From Astragalus membranaceus (taxonomy: Eukaryota > Streptophyta > Magnoliopsida > Fabales > Fabaceae), in contig CM076847.1 in assembly GCA_039519185.1 (NCBI GenBank), forward strand, positions 49,483,708 through 49,547,707: a stretch of 64,000 nucleotides of DNA. The letters are read 5' to 3'. The position numbers were made by a program, and so were the translations under genes. The notes under the pieces are model-generated. The model saw only the letters and a list, made by a program, of their open reading frames with translations, did not search any database and was not told the origin of the DNA. Shown here in pieces: positions 1 to 12,574 of this stretch. Within the stretch, counting starts at the first letter, position 1. Every line of letters starts with the position of its first letter.

Positions 1-1477
1 GCCTTAGATCATAGGTTCTACCCCCTTTTAGGTCACAAGGGCTTTCCAAATTGTGTGCTGCATTGTTGCATTCAGTTCAATCAATTTTTCCTTCAAAATT
101 TTCGAAATCAAAAAAGACATGCTTTTCCTTTTCAATAAACGCCTATATGAGGTGGCATATAGTATGAAAATTTTCAAATCACCACCTGTAAATATCCTCT
201 TTCTGCAAAAACACAAAAAAGAAGCATCCTTGCATCATTGCATCATTGCATCACTGCATCATTGCATCATTTGCATTGCATAAAATTCCATTTTTGAAAA
301 AAACCATTCATCTTGCATTCCCTTTCATTACATAAAGATAAAACAAAAAACAATTATCATCTGCATAGCATAAGCATTTCATTTATAATCATGCAAAAAA
401 TCCTCGTCGAGTTCATCCAAGATGAGGCATTCATGCATAAGCATTATTTAAAAAAAAGAGACACAGTAGAACAACGTAAGCTTTGATTCCTCATTACAAT
501 GGGGATACGTAGGAGCGGGTCATACCCCGTCAAGCACATTTTTCTAAAACCTTTTTTCCAATAAATCATTTGCATCTCCAAATAATTTTCAAAATCATGT
601 TCCAAAACTAAAAATCAAAAAAAATAAAAAGTTTCCAATGCATGCATCTTCTCTAAACAAAGAAAAAATAGAAAAGCTCTTCATGTAAAAGCTCAATGAG
701 TAAAAGTGCACCTTCGAATGACGAAGGGTAATATCTCAAATTTGTTTGTGCACTACAAATTTGAGATGTTACTCTACGGTATCGGGGCACTTTGACCCTA
801 TCAAGTGGGGTTTGTTTTCAAATAAGAGAATAAGTTTGAGTTAACCAAATGACGAAGCATTTCAGTATATTGTGTGAAGTATTGAGTCAGGATCCACTCA
901 ATGTTTCATGCAAGTTACTCAGAGCAACGACAATTGGTTGCCTCACATCGTCATTTGCATACATCCTTGCATTACCTAAAATAAAATTTTCAAAAAAAAA
1001 GGGCAAAAAGCAAACCTTTCAAAAAATCATCATAGTCTTTTCTTGTACCGGGCTACATGAGGTGATGTTTCGAAAATTTCAGTCACCAAACACGAGAAAA
1101 TGTTTTCATCTTATTTTTTCACATGCATGTCAAGTCGCATCATCACCGTCATTTTCATATAAAGACATCATTTGCATTGCATAAAACGAAAACTTGATAA
1201 AATTCATACATGCATTTTTCTCTATCTCATTTAGGTTTGTTAGGAGTGCATTCTCCGCACGTGAGCTTTTCCATTCACTAAGGCTTTCTTTTCCCTAATT
1301 TTCTCGAGAAAATCCAAAAATCGTGTCTTATTAGAAGCGCGTCTCATGCATTATTGTTGTCCTTTTTCACACGTCATGAAAAATAATACATTAACCTCTC
1401 ATCTTGCATGCATTCAATAAAAAGCATGTCTTCTCACGCATTTTAAAAAAAAAAAAAATCATTGTGAGTATCGTGCA
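1..1477. other. Noncoding TE1 interior, left piece
   Basis: AT-rich sequence full of CATTGCAT and GCATCATT words, the same style as 6891-12554, from which it is separated by the LINE. It has no convincing ORF. At 498-540 it holds one copy of the GATACGTAGGAGCGGG...CCCGTCAAGC block that also occurs twice in the TE1 LTR and twice, reversed, in the solo LTR at 38365. Confidence 0.5.
228..283. repeat. CATTGCATCA microsatellite
   Basis: Five or six imperfect GCATCATT units in a row, a local expansion of a word scattered over the whole TE1 interior. Confidence 0.7.
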
Positions 1478-1656
1478 TTTTTTTTTTTAAACAAAAGGAA
1501 AGGAGCCTCGTTAAAACCTTCTGATGCAAAACCCTCCTTAGGGATAAAAACATCTAGAAGGAAAGAGTACTCCCCCCTATTTCATTAAAGAAAAAACAAA
1601 AACAAAAATACAAGAAGCATGGGGGGACATAGACCAAAACCCATGCAAACAAATCA

Positions 1657-1784
1657 TTACAGTCTGAAACGAAAATAAGGAAGGCCAATCCTATTACGGA
1701 TAAAATCATATTTAATAAAGTCGGGAATAGAATTCCGCCATTGGAAACCAGACAGGTTGATCCCATGAAAGGCAAGCTTATCAG
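1657..1784 (-). pseudogene. LINE ORF2, C-terminal end (second half)
   Basis: This minus-strand fragment carries the last ~40 residues of the LINE RNase H domain and the stop codon at 1657-1659. It begins right after the catalytic-site HCAD motif, which lies across the insertion at 6006, and ends with an IPDFIKYDF...GLP-like tail usual for plant L1 ORF2. The break is caused only by TE3; bases 1780-1784 are the left TSD copy. Confidence 0.75.
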
Positions 1785-3189
1785 TGTAACACCCCAAATT
1801 TAATTAGTTATCTAATTGAATTATTTAATTTAATTAATTGGGAATTATACGGTGGTAGATAATAAAATAAATATATATGAGGTAATTGGACCTATTTATA
1901 AGGTGAGGGCTAGTATTAATTAATTTAGAGTTTTATTTTATTTCGGAGGTGTTTGAGAAATTGAGGAGGTGTAAATAAGGGCCCATGAATCATTAGTAAG
2001 CCCATGACCCATTAGTTAGGCCATAGGGTCGAATTCAACTTAGGGGTTTGAGGTTTAGCCTTCATTTGTCATCCAACACAAAAAAAGAGAGAAAAGAAAG
2101 CGAATAGAGGGAGGAGAAGAAAGGAGGCCGAAGCCAAAAACCAAGAGAGAGGGAAGAAAATCGTGAAGGGCTCAAGTGGAAGAGGAGGAAAACGTGAGCA
2201 CTCAAGAAGGAAGAAGCTTGCCTTGTGATTTTCTTGGAGCCTTGCCTGGCAATTTCGACTTCTAAGAGGTTAGGGGGTCCTCTTTTTATCTTTAATAGCT
2301 TATGTGATGAGTAATGCCTAGGGTTAGGTCCTAGGGTGTTTTTCTATGAATGATTGGTATATTGTGATGTTGTGCTATGCTGAATTTTTAATTGTGCAAA
2401 GAGATGTTTGATTTGTGTTGAAATTGTACACAATTGGAATGATGCATGCCCATTGTTTGATGCTATGATTGAATGAATCCTTTTCTGTGGAAAAAGGTGA
2501 TGGTTACTGTTCATATGATAAATTGGCGTTGGTGATTTAATTTGGTGAATTTTGGTTGAGAGGAACTCAAAAATTGATGGAGCCTTAGGCGCCCTAGGTG
2601 TGTGTGTGTTGCTGGAAATTCTGCCACTGTTGTGTCTGTTGCTGTATCTGGGAGCTGGGTGCCCTCCTGGGTGCCTGTGCCACTGTGTTGCCAGTTTTGG
2701 CACTAGGCGCCTTGTGCCATGGGCGCCAAGGGTCCCCATTTTCTGTTGCTTATTTTGCGAAAATTGATACTGGGTTTTCATGTCCAAGTTAAATGGCTCG
2801 TGCAAAACAATTTTTGGAGTCATAGGAGTTGTGGTTTGTGTTGAACCAAGGGTAAACACTCCTTTGTTTTGTATGATAACAAATTACATCATATCTACTA
2901 ATGTTTCAAGATGAGCAAAGTGCATGACTTAATTTAAAGAGAAGAAGACACAAAAGAAGAGAAGCTTGAAGAAGAAGCAACATATGAAGTTCAAAACCCT
3001 AAATTGTGTCTGAGCCTTTTAGGACACTTTGTAAAGGTCCTATCACCTAAAGTGTGTGGCACTTTAGCTATTGAGAGAGATGACTTTTCAAAACATGCAG
3101 GATGCATAAAAATAGTTTTGAAAAAATATTTCACAAAATTGCATGCATGCATAAGGTGGCAAGTTGAAAAAAAATATTTTTAGGAAAGC

Positions 3190-3556
3190 TTGGAATCGAT
3201 TTCCAACCCATTTCATAGGCCTTGGAATCGATTCTCAGGACCTCCTATATGGCCTGAAAATCGATTACCTCATGTTTCCAAAGGGCCATGAATCGATTCC
3301 CATGCCTTCCAAAAAGAAAAGAAAAATCGATTCCCTTTATTTCTACATGGATAAGAATCGATTCTCAGGACCTCCATATGGCCTGAAAATCGATTCATGC
3401 CTTTCTACATAAGCATTGTAATCGATTCCCTCATTTTCCAAACATCAATGAATCGATTCCTCTCTTATTTCAACTAAACAAACAATCGATTCTTTTATTT
3501 TTTAAAGGCAATGAATCGATTCATCAACATTTTAACTTGATCAATGAATCGATTCT
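3190..3556. repeat. Array of 12 AATCGATT palindromes in TE4
   Basis: Twelve copies of the perfect palindrome AATCGATT, mostly in the context GAATCGATTC, are spaced 26-40 bp apart with largely unrelated spacers. Some spacers repeat (for example GGACCTCC-TATGGCCTGAAA). An array of the same core occurs in the unrelated solo LTR at 38365-40625. Confidence 0.9.
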
Positions 3557-3602
3557 TCACTTATATTAAATGTTTTTCAAAAATTTCAACGGTGCCTAAG
3601 CC

Positions 3603-3610
3603 TATAAATA
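3603..3610 (+). promoter_or_regulatory. TATA box of TE4 LTR
   Basis: TATAAATA in the context CCTATAAATACATGG, about 765 bp into the LTR and just after the palindrome array. This fits a U3/R border with the array acting as upstream sequence. Confidence 0.55.
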
Positions 3611-4689
3611 CATGGGTTGAGCTTCACCTTGACACCAACCACTGCTCACAATTTCTCTCTATTCTACTCTCTCTTGCGAAATTCTTAGATCTAATATTGT
3701 TCTTCATAATTTTCATATTATTTTGAATGCTCTTCATTTTATTATAGATCTAAGAATATAGTGCTTCATTGTTTTGAATCTTGTTCAAAAGCTGTGTTTT
3801 CGAAAATCATATTTATCTTCATAAAAGCTTTTTTGCAAATCTAAGCTCTCATTGTCATATCAATTGTGAAGCTTTTGCAAAAGCAAGATCATATTCCATA
3901 TCATATTTTAGAGCATCTAAAATCCTAATATCACTCATCTCTCTCAGTTTCTAAACTGACACATTACTTAGAAGTGATTGGATCAATAGATCTCAACTGT
4001 GTAATTCTTATTTTGTTTTAGTGGTTATTTTGAAATCCTGGGAAGCTTTACTTGGGTCTCTCTATCAGGGTGATTGAGTTGGTTGAAATCCTTAGCGGGT
4101 GCTTGGGTTCTCAGTTCGGGGAATTGAGATTCACTATTGTTGAAGTCGACTGTTTGTAATAACTCTCTTCAATATTGTGGTTGCTAAGTCCAAGGGTTGA
4201 AAAGCCTAAGGCCGAGGACGTAGGGGGTTTTATCCCGAACCTCGCTAAATATCTGTGTCTCTCTATCCCTTCTCTCTTTATATTTTGCACTATTATTATA
4301 ACTGTTTATTATTAATATTATTGTGCTTATTGATATTATCACTATCATTATCACTGTTTATTGTTAATATTACTGTGCTTAAATTACTCTGTCATATAAA
4401 CATATTAATTGTGATATTATCAATACTCTTCAATCATCTTCTACTCCTCTTCTCTAAGATCTAATATATTCAATATCCCGATTATCCCTTATAATATCTT
4501 TATTGGAAATATTGAATACAATTTAAACAACTCTTGCTTGTTTTTATATCCAAAAGTTCAAATCACATTTTCCGCATCCGATTTGAAAAAGAATATAATC
4601 ATCATTTGCGAAAAGAATCCATATTTACTCATAACCTTATTCACCCCCCCCCCCTGTAAGGTTATACTATAAGTCTAACAGTTTGTTCT

Positions 4690-5045
4690 GGCCTTAGGCG
4701 CCTAGTCCATGGGCGCCAAAGAGGAGTGTCACATTTTGCCAAAATTTTTGTTGGGTTCCCTTATTCTGAGCATTTGGCTCGTGCAAAATTAATTTCGAAG
4801 CTAAAATAGTTTTATTGCGTGTTTTGGCAAGGCGCCTTGTGCATGGGCGCCGTGTTCCCTGCGCCAGTTTCCTGCGCCTGTGTCTGGGCGCTAGGCGCCC
4901 TGCGACCAGTTTTGCTAGGCGCTCTGCGCCAGTTTTCCTGCGCCTGTGTCTGGGCGCTAGGCGCCCTGCGCCAGTTTTGCTAGGCGCTCTGCGCCAGTGC
5001 CTGGGCGCTAGGCGCCCTGCGCCAGTTTTTGTTGGGCGCCAAAAT
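4690..5045. repeat. GGCGCC-rich segment of TE3
   Basis: Dense TAGGCGCC/GGGCGCC words with short partial tandem repeats (CTAGGCGCTCTGCGCCAG, repeated three times). The segment starts before TE4 (2585-2735), so TE4 landed inside it. Overlapping ORFs here on both strands reflect composition, not genes. Confidence 0.85.
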
Positions 5046-6005
5046 CAGGATGTTGCCTAAATTTTTCCAAACTTGTTTTTAATGTAACTTTTGACTCGGT
5101 TATCCAAATTTAACGCTTCAAAATGCGTTTCGAAGCTAATTTCGGTGTCTATTCGAATATTCTGGTTTTATGTAAAAATGAGTTATTTTTACTGGTGGTT
5201 CTGGACTGAAGTTGTTCAAGGTGTCTAATTCCAATTTTTATTCACTTTCCCTATGTCGTGTCAAATCCTAAATTGGCCTAATTGAATTTGGTGTTGGTGT
5301 GAGTGGTGGGTTGAGTTGGTGAGTGTATTATGGTGTGATTGGTGAGCAGAGGCTTCGACCTAATTTTATTTGGTGAGCAGAGGCTACGGCCTATTTGTAT
5401 TTGGTGACGGATCCGACATGCATGTGCCCGTGGAGTTTGGGTTGCATTTCATGCCTAACCATGTATTGTGTAGTGCTGCTTGGAAATGTAATGTTGATGT
5501 GATTGTTGCCATTGTTGTGAATCGGTGTGCCTGGTTTCCTTTTCCTATGCAGTGCTTAATTCCATATGTTATTAATTATGAAAAGAGACTCACCCTACTG
5601 CTTTTATGTTGCTTCTTATGTCGGCAACGTGCAGGTAATAACGAGTGAAGGTTACCTTTATACCTTCGTTTGGTAGGAAGTGTCATGCTCTGATACGTAG
5701 CACCGGGGGGCGTCTTATGCTTAAGTGTTGTTGTCTTTATACTGTTAGACCATTTTTGGTGATGTATTGGTTTTGTTTTCGAACTTAATTATTATTCCGC
5801 TGCTGGTAGTGACTGAATTTAGTTGATGTGAACTAAACGTTTTTTTTAATGGTGCTATGTATCTTGTGGTTTTAACCGAACTATGAAAAGTGAAGTGGTT
5901 GATTTAATGGAGTAAGTGTAGCACTCGCTTAAATTGTTTTCAAAAAAAAAAAAAAGAAACTCTGATTTTATTAAATAGTAAGGTTATTAGAAAAGGGGTG
6001 TTACA

Positions 6006-6886
6006 ATCAGCGCAATGATTCCCTTCTCGAAAAACATGAGTGCAAGTGACAGTCATTGATTTGATCAGTTCCATGCAATTAAGCCAACGATTCCGGATAT
6101 TCCAGGGCACAACTGAGTGAGACGAGAAAGCCATGACGGCAAGCTGAGAGTCACTCTCAATCCATAATCGATGCCAACCTTTGCGAAAATCTACTTCAAT
6201 GGCAACCATTATACCGATAAGCTCAGCATTAAGAGCGTAATTTGTACCTAGAGGAAGCATAAAACAACCAAGAGACTCAGCATTACTGTCTCGAAAGATA
6301 CCCCCACAGGCGGCTAAACCAGGAGAGCCCCTCGCAGCGCCATCAGTATTACACTTAACCCAAAAGCAAGGAGGAGATTTCCAGATAACCTCTATAGTAG
6401 TAGGAGCCTTACGAGGTTTGCAATCAACCGAAAAACCCTTAAGAATCACGAAGTCCTGCATGGAATTAGACGTGGAGCCCTTGCTGAGATTACCCGAAAT
6501 GTTCACATTTGCCATGATCAAGTTTTTCAGGTAGGTGGGCAAGATCTTCTTGTTGTCAAAACGAATCTGATTCCGAGAGAACCAAATAGCCCAAAAGACG
6601 TTAATAACCGCAGCGGAAACAACATCCTGCACCTGGTCCGACCAGGGGCGCAGATAGACATCAAAAATCGCCTCCGGCGACGAGACATCAATATTAATAG
6701 CTAGCTTACTACTAATCCAATCCCAAAGCTGCTTAGCGAAAGAGCACTCACAGAAAAGGTGCATGTAGGACTCATAATCCGCTTCACAGAGACTACACAT
6801 AGAACAGTACCACAACCACGGATTGAGCTGCTCATCAGTCGCCATACGGTGATGGAGGATACGCCACATAAGAAGAGACTTGGATG
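6006..6886 (-). pseudogene. LINE ORF2 C-terminal part: zinc region and RNase H
   Basis: The minus-strand reading begins in the zinc-binding region typical of plant LINE reverse transcriptases (C-x2-C-x2-C, then H-x3-C-x-C about 15 residues on). It is followed by a linker and an RNase H domain with the acidic residues in NTDGA, NAELIG, ESDSQ and, at the break, HCAD. The RNase H active-site set is complete, but the reverse transcriptase and endonuclease are missing through 5' truncation. The downstream end is cut by TE3 at 6006; any reading past that is LTR sequence. A stop lies in frame just upstream of the SKSLL motif, marking the truncation. Confidence 0.8.
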
Positions 6887-7019
6887 GATTTCATTGCACA
6901 AAAATGAAAACAAGAAAGCATCTTATTCATAATTATGAACAAAAGTCATCATCAAATTTATTCAAAATGTAGCATTCATGCATCATTTCATTAACCTCAT
7001 CACTTTAGTTCAAATACAT

Positions 7020-7270
7020 CATTCCTCCATACATGCATCTTTCAAAAAGGAAGGGGCATTGGCATTTCATACCTTGTCTTGCCTCTAAAAAATCATCATT
7101 TAGAAAAAAACATCATTCCTGCATCTTTCATCATTCGAAAGAAAAAGGGGGCATCGGCATTGCATATCTTGTCTTGCCTCTATAAAAATCATTTTGAAAA
7201 GAAGCATCATTCTTGCATCATTAATCATCCAAAGATGCATTGGCATTTCATATTTCGTCTTGCATAAAAA
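7020..7270. repeat. ~90-bp tandem repeat, three copies
   Basis: Three diverged units, each with GGCATT(T/G)CATA followed by TTGTCTTGCCTC (or TTCGTCTTGC) and a CATCATT(C)TTGCATC tail, at about 7057, 7150 and 7236. Confidence 0.6.
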
Positions 7271-10200
7271 GAAAGCATCGAAAAGAAAAAACTGTTAGAA
7301 TAATCACACTTTTCAAGTGAATATGCTTTCATGCATTTCATTTTCATCATGTATACATCATAATGTTTTCATCCATGCATTGCGTACAACAAAAATGTTG
7401 TGATGGGAGACGAGATGTTCTTGCAAAGTAATCTTTCCTTTTTGGAAAAGTTTACCCTCACTCATTTGCAAACTCAAGGTGTTCCAAGGCACTATGTTTT
7501 TCACATCAATAGCTCGTTTGTATTTCCTTCAAAAAAAAAAGACATTAAATCTCATCCATTCCATGATAAAAGACTGAAACAGTTCATCAAAAAAAAGTTT
7601 TCATATAATGTTTTAACCAATATTAACTCTCTGTGAAGCGTTCTTCTAGTAAGCATGCATGCCAGGTGCAATTTCTCTTGTTGGAGTCAGTCAATTTCCT
7701 TCATTTATCATCATTCCCCATCCAAGTCTAATCCCGCCCCGTCCACCCATAAAGCGCATATTCTCACCCATCAGTGCATACTTGACTTTTTGGTTCATTC
7801 TCACTAACACTTTAAGCTCTCCATGCTGGGGCAATTCTGTGATCACTAATTTTCCTTGTCAGTATCATGTTCCTTTAGTGCAAGTCTTTCTAAAAAATAT
7901 ATAATAAATAAAAAAGATAAAATAAGCTCGCTAGGTTGAAAAACCGCAAAGGGCGGCCTGGGCCAAAAAGAGCGCCCGGTGGATTGAAAAATCGCAAAGA
8001 GTGGTCCAGGCAAAAATTAGGGCACAAAAAAGGGGGAAAAGAAAAGAGCAAACACGTGAAGATAGATAAATTATTGTCCTAAAGTTAAGTCTTACAGAGA
8101 TAAACAATCGGGATTTGAAATGAAGTTTGGCCATCTCTCCATACCCTCAAAAACCTAAAATCCCAGAAAGTCCATTTCCTACCCCTCTTAAGCCAAAGAT
8201 TCAAAACCAAAAAAAAAAACCCTTTGTTACCCATCTTAAGCTAAGGAAAGCCCAGGATATCCCCATAACTCTAAACGAGGGTTAATTCCACATCAAAGAT
8301 GGTATATCAAAAGGAGGGGAATAACAAAGTTTAAATAGGAGAATCCCAAAACAAAGAAAGGAAGACAAAGGGAGTATAAATTAAAAGTCAGTACATTTTG
8401 CCATGAAGCATAAGAGCTCCCCTCCAAAAAAGGCCCTCAAATTCAATGGGTTCAATCATTTCCCCTTCCAAAACAGCCCTCAATTCATTGGGTTTAACCA
8501 TCTCTTCTTTCATAAAACCTTCAAACACCTCATTGAGTATAACCATCCCCAAACGCCTCATCAAACCTAATAACCATTTCCTTCATAAACCATTGACCAT
8601 CGGCCAACACCGAATAAGACCCATCCTCCCCATCAACCCCAAACACTTCATTAAGCTCAATCACCCCCTTCTCCACATCACAACCCTAAAAAGTCCATTC
8701 CGATCAATGACTAATTGCCTTCGTTTTCTCAAGTTTTAATTTTAGGACAAATAAGTTTATCTATTTGCGACGTGTTTGCTCAAAAGGAAAAAAACAAACA
8801 AGCAGAAAAAAGAAAGCTGCTCAAAAAGAAAAAACAAACAATCAAAAAAGGAAAGTTGGTAAAAAAGAAGAAGGACTTGCACTCCAAGATGCATTCGTGT
8901 TGCATTAAAACAAGGTCTAGTGGTCATCAAGTGGAGCCTCTCATCATACTAAAAAGTCAAAACTTTCATTGCATTTGAGTTGTTCTTAAAGAAAACCAAA
9001 AGTGTGTACTAGGGGGCATTCCCTTCACCTCTCAACTTTGGGGAGGTTTGTTCATTTCCAACCCCATTCATATATCACCCTCAACTCTGTCGCCTTTCAC
9101 AACCACACTCAAAGAAACCATTTGAAATGTCATTCGAAAGTGGGGCAAGCGCGTTCCCATTTCTTCACCTCATTCATTCCTACAAAACCTCACCGGGGCA
9201 ATCTCTCAACTCACTATCCTAAACAAGGCCTTGCCATTCTAATTAGGGTAGCTTTGTCCTTGTTATGACTAGGGCAACATCACACTTTATGGGTTGAGAC
9301 AAAATCTCTTTTGATCCACCTTCCCTTTCAAAAGCCGGAGCATTCCCAATTCATCATCTTCTACGCCCCTAGTTGTTGTCACCGCTAGACAGGGGCAAAC
9401 TATTCACTCATCAAAGACCTGAATTGGGGCAATCTTGTATCTCTTGATCCCTCACAAGCTTCGGCAATAGCCATGTTGGTCATTCCTTCACTTGCCATAA
9501 ATGTCCATGTCCTAAACCAATTCCAAGTTAACTGACTCATTCATTCACATTTGCACTCCTATGCATGCTTACTAGACAATGCTTCAAAACAGAGAACACA
9601 AGTTGTTTACGTGATATCTAAAATTCAGTCATCATGGAAAGAAAGAGAAAACAAGCGAGGTTGTTTGTAAATAAAAACCTTGAGAACACCGGAGTTTGAA
9701 TCAAATTCAATTTTTCAACAGAATGGTCAATAATCATCCAAAGTCTCGCATCTCATCATCACAAAAATGTTTACCTAATGCATCTAGGCATTCCAATCTA
9801 TTCATTATAGCATATGCATCAAAGCATTACATTTGCATCTTCACATTTTGTGCATTCATCACATAGCAAAAAGAAAAAACGTTCCACGTCAGTTGCACCA
9901 TATTAATACTTGCATTTCATAGAGGAAAATGGTAAAGAAGAAAAAGCAGAAATCTTTTCATTGCATTGGCATCATATTAATGTTCGCACTTCATAAAAAG
10001 GAAAAGAACAAAATCATTGCATGTCATTCATCACTAGAGCATTACATTTTGCATCAGATATTTCATAGAAAAAGTAAATAAAGCAAAAAGAAAACAAAGA
10101 AAAGAAACCACAAAAGCAACACAAAAGCATTCCATGTCATTCACCATTCCACAAGATACTAATCATTGCATGCGCCATTGCATCATCAAAATTCTTCAGA

Positions 10201-10964
10201 CCATTAGATCAATACAGACATATGTTGACCCATAAACCAGACCTTTGTGTCCATAATTCAAAGCTACTCCCTTGATCCCAGGCGATCCTCATTTCATGTC
10301 TTCTCATTCATTGCTTTTTCATTAGCACATCCAGTGTTGACTCTCACTTGCAAAGTTCAAACAAGCGACAAAAAGAACAGAAACATTCCCTGTCATCCAG
10401 CATTCCATATCATTCATCATTTCATAAGCATTCCTTTGTCATTCAATCCTCAAACATTGAAGCGGTGCATTTGCATCATATTAACGTTAGAATTTCCATA
10501 AAAGAAAAATAAAAAAAATCATTTCATCAAACATCAGAGCATCGCATCATATTAATGTTTGCATTTCATAGAAGATGCAAAAAAGAAACAAACAGAAGTT
10601 AGAACAGGAGCATTCCATTCATCAAAGCATCAATCACCGCATACACTTGCATTCAAACATCCAAGCATTATGTTGATATTTGCAGTTCATAACTACAAAG
10701 AAGAAGCAAATACAAAAGAACAAAAGCATTCCATAATATTCAAGACATCAATCACGGCATATGTTTGCATTACATGCATTGCTAAGCAAAATGAGGACGA
10801 ACACAAGATGTTAATCCTCATGCCTAGTTCCAAGAATCAACACTTCAAGTGTCAGTCTTCAATCTAATTCTCAAGTCAGTCATCCTGGACTTGTCAGTCT
10901 CAAAATCTCATTCCCAGTCGCTCCTTCAGTCCGGAGTTCGAATGCCCTCGGGTCCCAAGTGATT

Positions 10965-11150
10965 CATTAAAAGCACGCTAAGTGTTCATCCTCATTTACT
11001 GCTTTCTCATCAGCATGCCAAGTGTTCATTTACCGTTTTCCCATCAGCACGCCAAGTGTTCATTTACTATTTTCGCATCAGCACGCCAAGTGCTCATTTA
11101 CGGCTTCCTTATCAGCATGCCAAGTGTTCATTTACTGCTTTCTTTCTAGC
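10965..11150. repeat. ~34-bp tandem repeat, about five copies
   Basis: Units of the form CATCAGCA(T/C)GCCAAGTG followed by TTCATTTAC and a variable 9-nt tail recur every 33-35 bp. Tandem arrays in the 3' untranslated region are typical of this class of retrotransposon. Confidence 0.8.
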
Positions 11151-12554
11151 AAACCAAGCATTCATCATCATTGCCTCAGACATCAAATCAAGTTTCCAAA
11201 TACAAAATCATTTTCAATAAATAGGAGACTAAGTCGAATGTACATTCGAAATAGTCATCACGATAGGACACTTGAATTGATCACTCAAGAATCCTAAGGT
11301 CCCTATGCAAAAAAAAAGAAAACAAACAGAAACATCCAGTGTCGTCTACATCATGGTAATGTTTGCATTCCATAAAACAAAAAGAACTAAAAATTCATCA
11401 CCCCATTAAACATCAAAGCAATACAGTTGCATCACATCAATGCTTGCATCTCATAGAAGAAAAGAAAGCTAAAACATCCCATGTCATTCATCATTTCATG
11501 TTATTCATCATTTTATAGCAATATTCCCATTTCCTAGAAAAAAGGCAAAGAAGAAAAAGTTTTCCATTGCATGTCATCTGCCATTTCATTACATATCATC
11601 AAACACCAAAATTTTGCTTTCGCATACCTGCACTTCATAAATAGAGGAAGAGAAAAGAAAAGGTTGAAAAAGCAAAAGAGCAATAAACAAATAAAGTCAT
11701 GCATTCACCAAGCATAAAATCATGCACTCATCAGACATAGAAAATAATAATAATAAAGTAAAGAAAAGAGAAATTCATCATAAGAAAAAGAAAAAGAAAA
11801 TGGCAATCACGGCATTTGCATTGCATGTATGGGCTCATTTTTCAGCTGCAGACAAGTGAGAGAGGATAAACACCGCGGTGTTAATGCTCGCCTTCAGATT
11901 CCAGAAAATGCTCCTCCAAGTTGGGAGTTTAGAAAAAGAAAAAAGAAAAGAGAGAAACAAAAAAAAGGAAAAGAAAAAAGAGAAAAGAAAAGAGAACGCT
12001 CAGGCGCGCATTGCGGATTGGAGCCCAGAGAGATCATCGCTCCCTTCTGCCCAGGTCTCACATCGTGTACGAGCAACGCGATGGACCGCAGCCCCATGTG
12101 AGGTTCAGCGGAATAGTTGTATCAGCCTTAGAAACAGTGGACGCCGTGCATTGATCAGTATATCAGTTCCGGAGCCGATAACGATCCCCCCGGTCACTCG
12201 AATGACCAGAGATTCTCAGGATGCGTGCTCCTCAAAGCCACGTGCAAACTCGGATTCGCAAGGGTTCATTTACGGGTTTTAGGCAGCCAGGCATTTTACC
12301 GCTTTCTTTATCGCTTTCTTCATTTTGGCGATTTCCTTGCCTTTCGCAGTTAGCGTGCATGTTGTTAACCATTTCGTTTATCGTTTCCTCATCAATGCTC
12401 CAAGTGTTGATTCAAAAAAAAAAAGAAAAAAAGAAGAAACAGAAAAAGAAAATTCGGGTTTCTCCAAGTGGACAAAATTGGTATAATTTCTGAATTCTTT
12501 ATTCATATTTTACCTTCGAAATATGTCTCGGCCAATTCATATTTCTTGGTAAAA

Positions 12555-12574
12555 TCCAAATAAAGAGGGGCAGC
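12555..12574 (+). promoter_or_regulatory. Polypurine tract of TE1
   Basis: AATAAAGAGGGGCAGC directly before TGTCATACCC. This is the expected plus-strand primer position and orients the LTR as a 3' LTR. Confidence 0.75.

Larger units (their letters stand above)
2839..4680 (+). mobile_element. TE4: copia-like solo LTR
   Basis: The element runs from TGTTGAACC to GTCTAACA (TGTT/AACA ends) with TSD GTTTG at 2834-2838 and 4681-4685. It is 1842 bp and sits in the GC-rich part of TE3. It contains an AATCGATT array, a TATA box, and a C run followed by CTGTAAGGTTATAC near its 3' end. A GGGGGTTTTATCCCGAACCTC-like stretch near 4223 resembles the end of SIRE/Maximus-type copia LTRs as I remember them. 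There is no coding region, so the superfamily call is tentative; the boundaries are firm. Confidence 0.75.
1785..6005 (+). mobile_element. TE3: Tekay-type solo LTR, itself interrupted
   Basis: The ends are an 11-bp inverted repeat, TGTAACACCCC and GGGGTGTTACA, flanked by the 5-bp TSD ATCAG (1780-1784 and 6006-6010). Without the copia-like insert (2839-4680 plus one TSD copy) it is about 2.37 kb, like the other Tekay-type LTRs here. It shares their donor-like site (AAGAG|GTTAGG, exon end 2268), GGCGCC-rich segment, CTCACCC block, acceptor-like GCAG|GTAA (5631-5638) and GATACGTAG (5692-5700). No primer site or internal region is present, so it is a solo LTR left by LTR-LTR recombination. Confidence 0.85.
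1478..6890 (-). mobile_element. TE2: 5'-truncated L1-type LINE, split by TE3
   Basis: Read on the minus strand this is the end of a plant L1 LINE: zinc-binding region, RNase H, stop, about 170 nt of 3' UTR and a poly(A) tail (T run at 1478-1488). The 5' end is lost near 6880-6890, where homology stops just before a typical SKSLLMWR start of the zinc region. A solo LTR (1785-6005) interrupts the RNase H codons. Leaving out that LTR and one copy of its TSD makes the two halves continuous in frame. I could not identify a LINE target-site duplication. Confidence 0.8.
6891..12554. other. Noncoding TE1 interior, right piece
   Basis: Long AT-rich stretch with recurring GCATTTCATA, TTGCATCATATTAATG and AAAAGAAAA words at loose intervals and no coding sequence I can recognise. 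All ORFs are short and low-complexity. The recurring words suggest decayed local duplications. It ends at the PPT before the LTR, matching the long 3' untranslated region of Ogre/Tat elements. Confidence 0.5.

Noticed and set aside
5940..6005. Extension of the LINE ORF to 5940
   Set aside because: Past 6006 the frame reads into the end of TE3; it is not LINE sequence. The true C-terminus is at 1657-1784.
6870..6905. Target-site duplication of the LINE
   Set aside because: Only weak matches (TGCA-type) could be found between the flank of the poly(T) at 1478 and the 5' truncation point; not enough to call.
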